Origin: a virus
Strand: one strand, 5' to 3'
Length of the DNA stretch: 49,186 nucleotides
IMG/VR virus record: IMGVR_UViG_3300009545_000213
Coordinates: 1-49,186 of that record
Made by a program: the position numbers and the translations under genes. The first letter of the stretch is position 1. Each line of letters opens with the position of its first letter. Of this stretch, positions 47,026 to 49,186 are shown one piece after another. Under the pieces are notes generated by a model. It was not told the DNA's origin. It was given only the letters and a program-made list of their open reading frames with translations, and searched no databases.

Positions 47026-47226
47026 ATGATCATCGAGACCTCAGCCAACATCCTCTACTTCGTAGTCGATAACTCCGACCCGGCGCTCTCCCACTGCTGG
47101 ACCGGCCTCCGCGTGAAGCGCGCAAAGGGCGGCTATGTTGTCGTCAAGAACCCCAAGAAGGAATTGGTTCGCAAGGCTGGCTGCCGCGAAGTCGCTCCCT
47201 TCTCCGAACTCAAGGGAGCAGCATAA
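47026..47226 (+). CDS. Hypothetical protein, 66 aa
   Basis: The ATG at 47026 has GGGAGAG upstream and lies 27 bp after the consensus promoter. It is a small beta-rich product (NILYFVVDNSDPALSHCWTG, then RAKGGYVVVKNPKKELVRKA). It is controlled, I infer, by the ribbon-helix-helix repressor. Ends sharing a base with the next start (TAATG). Confidence 0.65.
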   Translation: MIIETSANILYFVVDNSDPALSHCWTGLRVKRAKGGYVVVKNPKKELVRKAGCREVAPFSELKGAA

Positions 47227-47471
47227 TGACAAACGAGCAGATGAAACCCTTCCGCTTCCTCCGCTGGCAGATGGCCCGCAGCAAGATCGCTTTCATCCAG
47301 TCCCACCTGTTGCAGGGACAGACGGTTTACCTCTGCACCATGACTCGCGCCACCAAACTGACTGCCAAGAACTTCGATATGATCAAGGCTACCAAGTCCG
47401 GCGCCTACATGCAGAGCGGCAAGAATTGGGTTTGCATCGACGGATGCGGCGTAAAGGTGGGGAACGCATGA
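47226..47471 (+). CDS. Hypothetical protein, 81 aa
   Basis: Basic product (MTNEQMKPFRFLRWQMARSK, then LTAKNFDMIKATKSGAYMQS) ending in WVCIDGCGVKVGNA. Possibly nucleic-acid binding; no family recognised. It is translationally coupled to the previous gene. Confidence 0.6.
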   Translation: MTNEQMKPFRFLRWQMARSKIAFIQSHLLQGQTVYLCTMTRATKLTAKNFDMIKATKSGAYMQSGKNWVCIDGCGVKVGNA

Positions 47472-47503
47472 CAGTGCTCTCTTCGCAGGATCGCCAGCCA
47501 TGA
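47468..47503 (+). CDS. 11-aa relay reading frame
   Basis: An ATG overlapping the upstream stop (ATGA) opens an 11-codon frame whose TGA overlaps the downstream ATG (ATGA). This links two genes by stop/start overlap at both ends. It may exist to carry ribosomes to the next gene rather than to make a working peptide. Confidence 0.35.
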   Translation: MTVLSSQDRQP

Positions 47504-47685
47504 GCCGCACCCCTGCCCGCATCACCCAGGCTGATGTCGCCCGAGCTATCCGGGCGGCAAAGCAAGCTGGCGCGGGCATGGTCCGTATCCTACCTGACGG
47601 CACAATCGCGATCTCCCTGCAACCGGAACCTGCGGGGGACAAGTCGGAAAATACCGTTGATGACGGCGAGGAGGTTGTCCTTTGA
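47500..47685 (+). CDS. Small conserved protein upstream of integrase, 61 aa
   Basis: The sequence ITQADVARAIRAAKQAGAGM, then VRILPDGTIAISLQ matches small proteins encoded directly before integrase genes in many rhizobial prophages. It may be a recombination directionality factor, but it lacks a recognisable excisionase fold. Its stop overlaps the TTG at 47682. Confidence 0.68.
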   Translation: MSRTPARITQADVARAIRAAKQAGAGMVRILPDGTIAISLQPEPAGDKSENTVDDGEEVVL

Positions 47686-48758
47686 TCGACGACATGCCCC
47701 GCCCTCGCCCGCCGCATCTGCACAAGCAGACGACCCGCCACGGCAAAACCGTGTTCTATGTCCGCGTCGGCAAGGGAAAGCGCATCAGGATTCGGGCCGA
47801 CTTCGGAACCGAGGACTTCAAGACGGAATATGCCGCTGCGATTGATGGCGAGGAAACCAAGCCGGCCGGCAAAGCCAGCCATGGCTCGCTTGAATGGCTG
47901 TGGATGCTCTACCGGCAAACAGACGCCTGGACGAGCCTTTCCATGGCAACGCGCCGGCAGCGTGAGAACATCATGCAAGGCGCGCTCAAGACCGGCGGCA
48001 ACCAGCCACTATCGAAGATCACTGGAAAGACGATCAAGGCAGGAATCGACCGGCGCAAGGGCCACGCCGCCCGGCATTTCCTCGATACGATGAAGGGGCT
48101 ATTCAAATGGGCGGTCGATGCCGAGCACGTCAAGACTGACCCGACCTACGGGAAGGCCGTCGCCAAGCCTAAGACCAAGGGCTTCCCGGTTTGGGAGGAA
48201 GACGAGATTATCAAATTCGAACAGCGCTGGCCGCGTGGTACCCGCGAGCGCGTCATGTTCGATATTTTCTGCTACACCGGCCTGCGTCGCGGTGACGCTG
48301 CCGCCCTCGGGAAGCAGCACGTCAAGAACGGCGTGATCAGCATCGATACCGAAAAAACGGGAACGCGGGTGACTATCCCGGTTCTTGATGTCTTGCAGAA
48401 AACACTCGACGCCGGCCCGGTCGGGGATCTGGCCTTCATCGCCAAAGCGAATGGAGACCCGCTGACAAAGGAAAGCGTCGGCAATGCGTTTCGGGATGCT
48501 TGCCGGACGGCTGGGATTCGGAAGTCTGCTCATGGCCTGCGGAAAGCCGCTGCCACCAGGGCAGCGAACAACGGCGCGACGGAGGCCCAGCTAGAGGCCA
48601 TCTTTGGATGGGAGGGCGGCAAGATGGCTGCCCTTTACACCCGCACGGCGAACCGAGAGAAGCTGGCAACAGGCGCGATGAACACGCTGGAGAGAACGAA
48701 AACTGAAATCCTATTCCCTCACCTAAAGGAGGGTGAGGGATTTCAGACGAAAAGCTGA
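47682..48758 (+). CDS. int: Tyrosine recombinase (phage integrase), 358 aa
   Basis: Catalytic residues are Arg202 (TGLRRGD), His284 and Arg287 (HGLRK), Trp310 in place of the second His (GWEGG), and Tyr319 (AALYTRT). The N-terminal part is a SAM-like arm-binding domain. The TTG at 47682 has GGAGG with 7-nt spacing; an ATG at 47694 is the alternative start. It cuts and joins at the tRNA-Tyr attachment site that begins 24 bp after its stop. The candidate arm-type site overlaps the last codons. Confidence 0.93.
   Translation: MIDDMPRPRPPHLHKQTTRHGKTVFYVRVGKGKRIRIRADFGTEDFKTEYAAAIDGEETKPAGKASHGSLEWLWMLYRQTDAWTSLSMATRRQRENIMQGALKTGGNQPLSKITGKTIKAGIDRRKGHAARHFLDTMKGLFKWAVDAEHVKTDPTYGKAVAKPKTKGFPVWEEDEIIKFEQRWPRGTRERVMFDIFCYTGLRRGDAAALGKQHVKNGVISIDTEKTGTRVTIPVLDVLQKTLDAGPVGDLAFIAKANGDPLTKESVGNAFRDACRTAGIRKSAHGLRKAAATRAANNGATEAQLEAIFGWEGGKMAALYTRTANREKLATGAMNTLERTKTEILFPHLKEGEGFQTKS
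48732..48743 (+). repeat. Candidate integrase arm-type site, right
   Basis: GGTGAGGGATTT, identical to 870-881, lies within the end of the integrase gene 39 bp before the attR core. See the left copy. Confidence 0.5.
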
Positions 48759-48782
48759 GTGATATCAAAGTCGATTTTTTGC

Positions 48783-48799
48783 GATGGTGGGGGAGGCAG
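48783..48799. repeat. attR: attR core (17-bp direct repeat)
   Basis: Identical to 815-831. It covers the last bases of tRNA-Tyr including CCA, so the integrated phage restores a complete tRNA gene. Confidence 0.92.
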
Positions 48800-48870
48800 G
48801 ACTCGAACCTGCGAAGCCATGAGGCGGCTGATTTACAGTCAGCTCCCTTTGCCACTCGGGACACTCCCCC
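48785..48870 (-). tRNA. tRNA-Tyr (anticodon GTA) with encoded CCA
   Basis: On the minus strand the sequence folds into a class II tRNA: acceptor stem GGGGGAG/CTCCCCC, anticodon loop CTGTAAA, a long variable arm and T-loop TTCGAGT. The 3' CCA is encoded. The D- and T-arms look intact. The final 15 bases belong to the phage-derived att repeat. Confidence 0.95.
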
Positions 48871-49088
48871 GCTCAACGTCATCGAGCCCTGCGGCCCAAA
48901 GCCTTTTCAGGCAATCAAGCCCTAAAAAGCCATCGATGAGGCTGAAAACCGCGGTCCCATAAATGGGCGTCCGGGTCGGCGCGTTTATGGGGACCGGCCA
49001 TGGCAAAGTCAACCAAGGCGCGCGGCCAAATCGATGCGATCGTTTCGCGAAATTGCCATTCTTCGGAACCCATGACACAAGCCTCTCG

Positions 49089-49186
49089 ATGACCGATCGC
49101 GACCATAAACGGCCCTTCCGCCGCAACCGGCCTCAAAATGCCGGAAAACCGTTGGCCGGCCGCCGCCGGCCGGCGTTTTCGAGGGA
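49089..49186 (+). CDS. rlmB: Start of TrmH-family RNA methyltransferase (partial, host)
   Basis: The ATG at 49089 opens an Arg/Pro-rich N-terminus (MTDRDHKRPFRRNRPQNAGK...) that runs out of the window. Alphaproteobacterial RlmB/TrmH proteins have such extensions and are often adjacent to tRNA-Tyr, so this is my best reading. Only 32 residues are visible. The 218 bp between it and the tRNA hold no clear gene and presumably carry divergent promoters. Confidence 0.5.
   Translation, partial: MTDRDHKRPFRRNRPQNAGKPLAGRRRPAFSR

Larger units (their letters stand above)
815..48799. mobile_element. Complete temperate prophage (podovirus-like) at tRNA-Tyr
   Basis: An exact 17-bp direct repeat bounds the element, and the right copy covers the 3' end of tRNA-Tyr. 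Inside are an integrase, CI and Cro-like repressors, a RecT recombinase, replication genes, terminase, portal, capsid, tail and lysis genes, with no broken core gene seen. The virion genes follow T7-like order, but there is no T7-type RNA polymerase. The excised circle would be 47,968 bp. The gene set looks intact, so the element may be inducible; that is an inference. Confidence 0.95.

Noticed and set aside
46765-47226. Type II toxin-antitoxin pair
   Set aside because: The ribbon-helix-helix protein could be an antitoxin, but no toxin overlaps or follows it in the same direction; the divergent layout with operators fits a simple repressor.
48839-49126. 95-aa leftward open frame overlapping the tRNA
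   Set aside because: It ends within tRNA-Tyr and runs across the region with divergent promoters; no ribosome-binding site or familiar sequence was seen.
1-49186. CRISPR array, insertion sequence or transposase
   Set aside because: I saw no regularly spaced repeats, no terminal inverted repeats with a transposase and no transposase-like gene; the direct repeats found are att sites, arm sites, operators and the portal copy.

Overview
The window is an almost complete temperate phage genome integrated next to a tRNA-Tyr gene of an alphaproteobacterium. The host is most likely a member of Hyphomicrobiales, perhaps near Bradyrhizobium or Rhodopseudomonas. This rests on the high GC content, the tRNA-Tyr beside a TrmH-type RNA methyltransferase start, and phage genes for GcrA-, GapR- and DnaA-like proteins, families typical of alphaproteobacterial cell-cycle control. 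The genus is an inference. A 17-bp direct repeat (815-831 and 48783-48799) marks attL and attR. The right copy is the 3' end of the intact tRNA-Tyr (48785-48870), and the tyrosine integrase ends 24 bp from it. The excised genome would be 47,968 bp.

Layout. 1-814: host DNA with a short leader-like transcript, a terminator and one hypothetical gene. 885-2848: small rightward genes which, in the circular phage, follow the integrase at the end of the rightward operon. 2849-4816: leftward lysis cassette (GH108 endolysin, overlapping Rz/Rz1-type spanins, a membrane protein, an RlpA-like protein and a 27-aa membrane peptide). 4919-5806: a rightward methyltransferase moron. 5809-29514: leftward virion genes in T7-like order (small and large terminase, portal, scaffold, capsid, tail tubular A and B, gp13/14-like proteins, transglycosylase, a giant internal virion protein with HExxH, and two tail fibre/spike proteins with the same N-terminal domain). 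There is no phage RNA or DNA polymerase, so T7-like virion genes sit on a lambda-like temperate regulatory plan.

29529-37057 is the leftward early operon. From its promoter it reads Cro-like repressor, two small membrane proteins, an unknown protein, a DGQHR protein, ParB, a DnaA domain IV protein, a small gene, GcrA, an MT-A70 adenine methyltransferase, an unknown protein, a GapR (DUF2312) homologue and a replication-initiator-like protein. GcrA through the initiator are joined by stop/start overlaps. This collection of phage versions of host replication and cell-cycle regulators is the most notable content of the window.

37063-38635 is the immunity region: a LexA-like CI repressor, a co-transcribed membrane protein, a separately expressed 45-aa secreted Cys-rich peptide, and two matching promoter-operator modules (one leftward, one rightward) with five related operators. 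38668-48758 is the rightward operon: Gp157-like protein, RecT/Bet recombinase, two HNH-type proteins, many small unknown genes, and near the end a divergent ribbon-helix-helix regulator with its own repeats and a consensus promoter, then the integrase.
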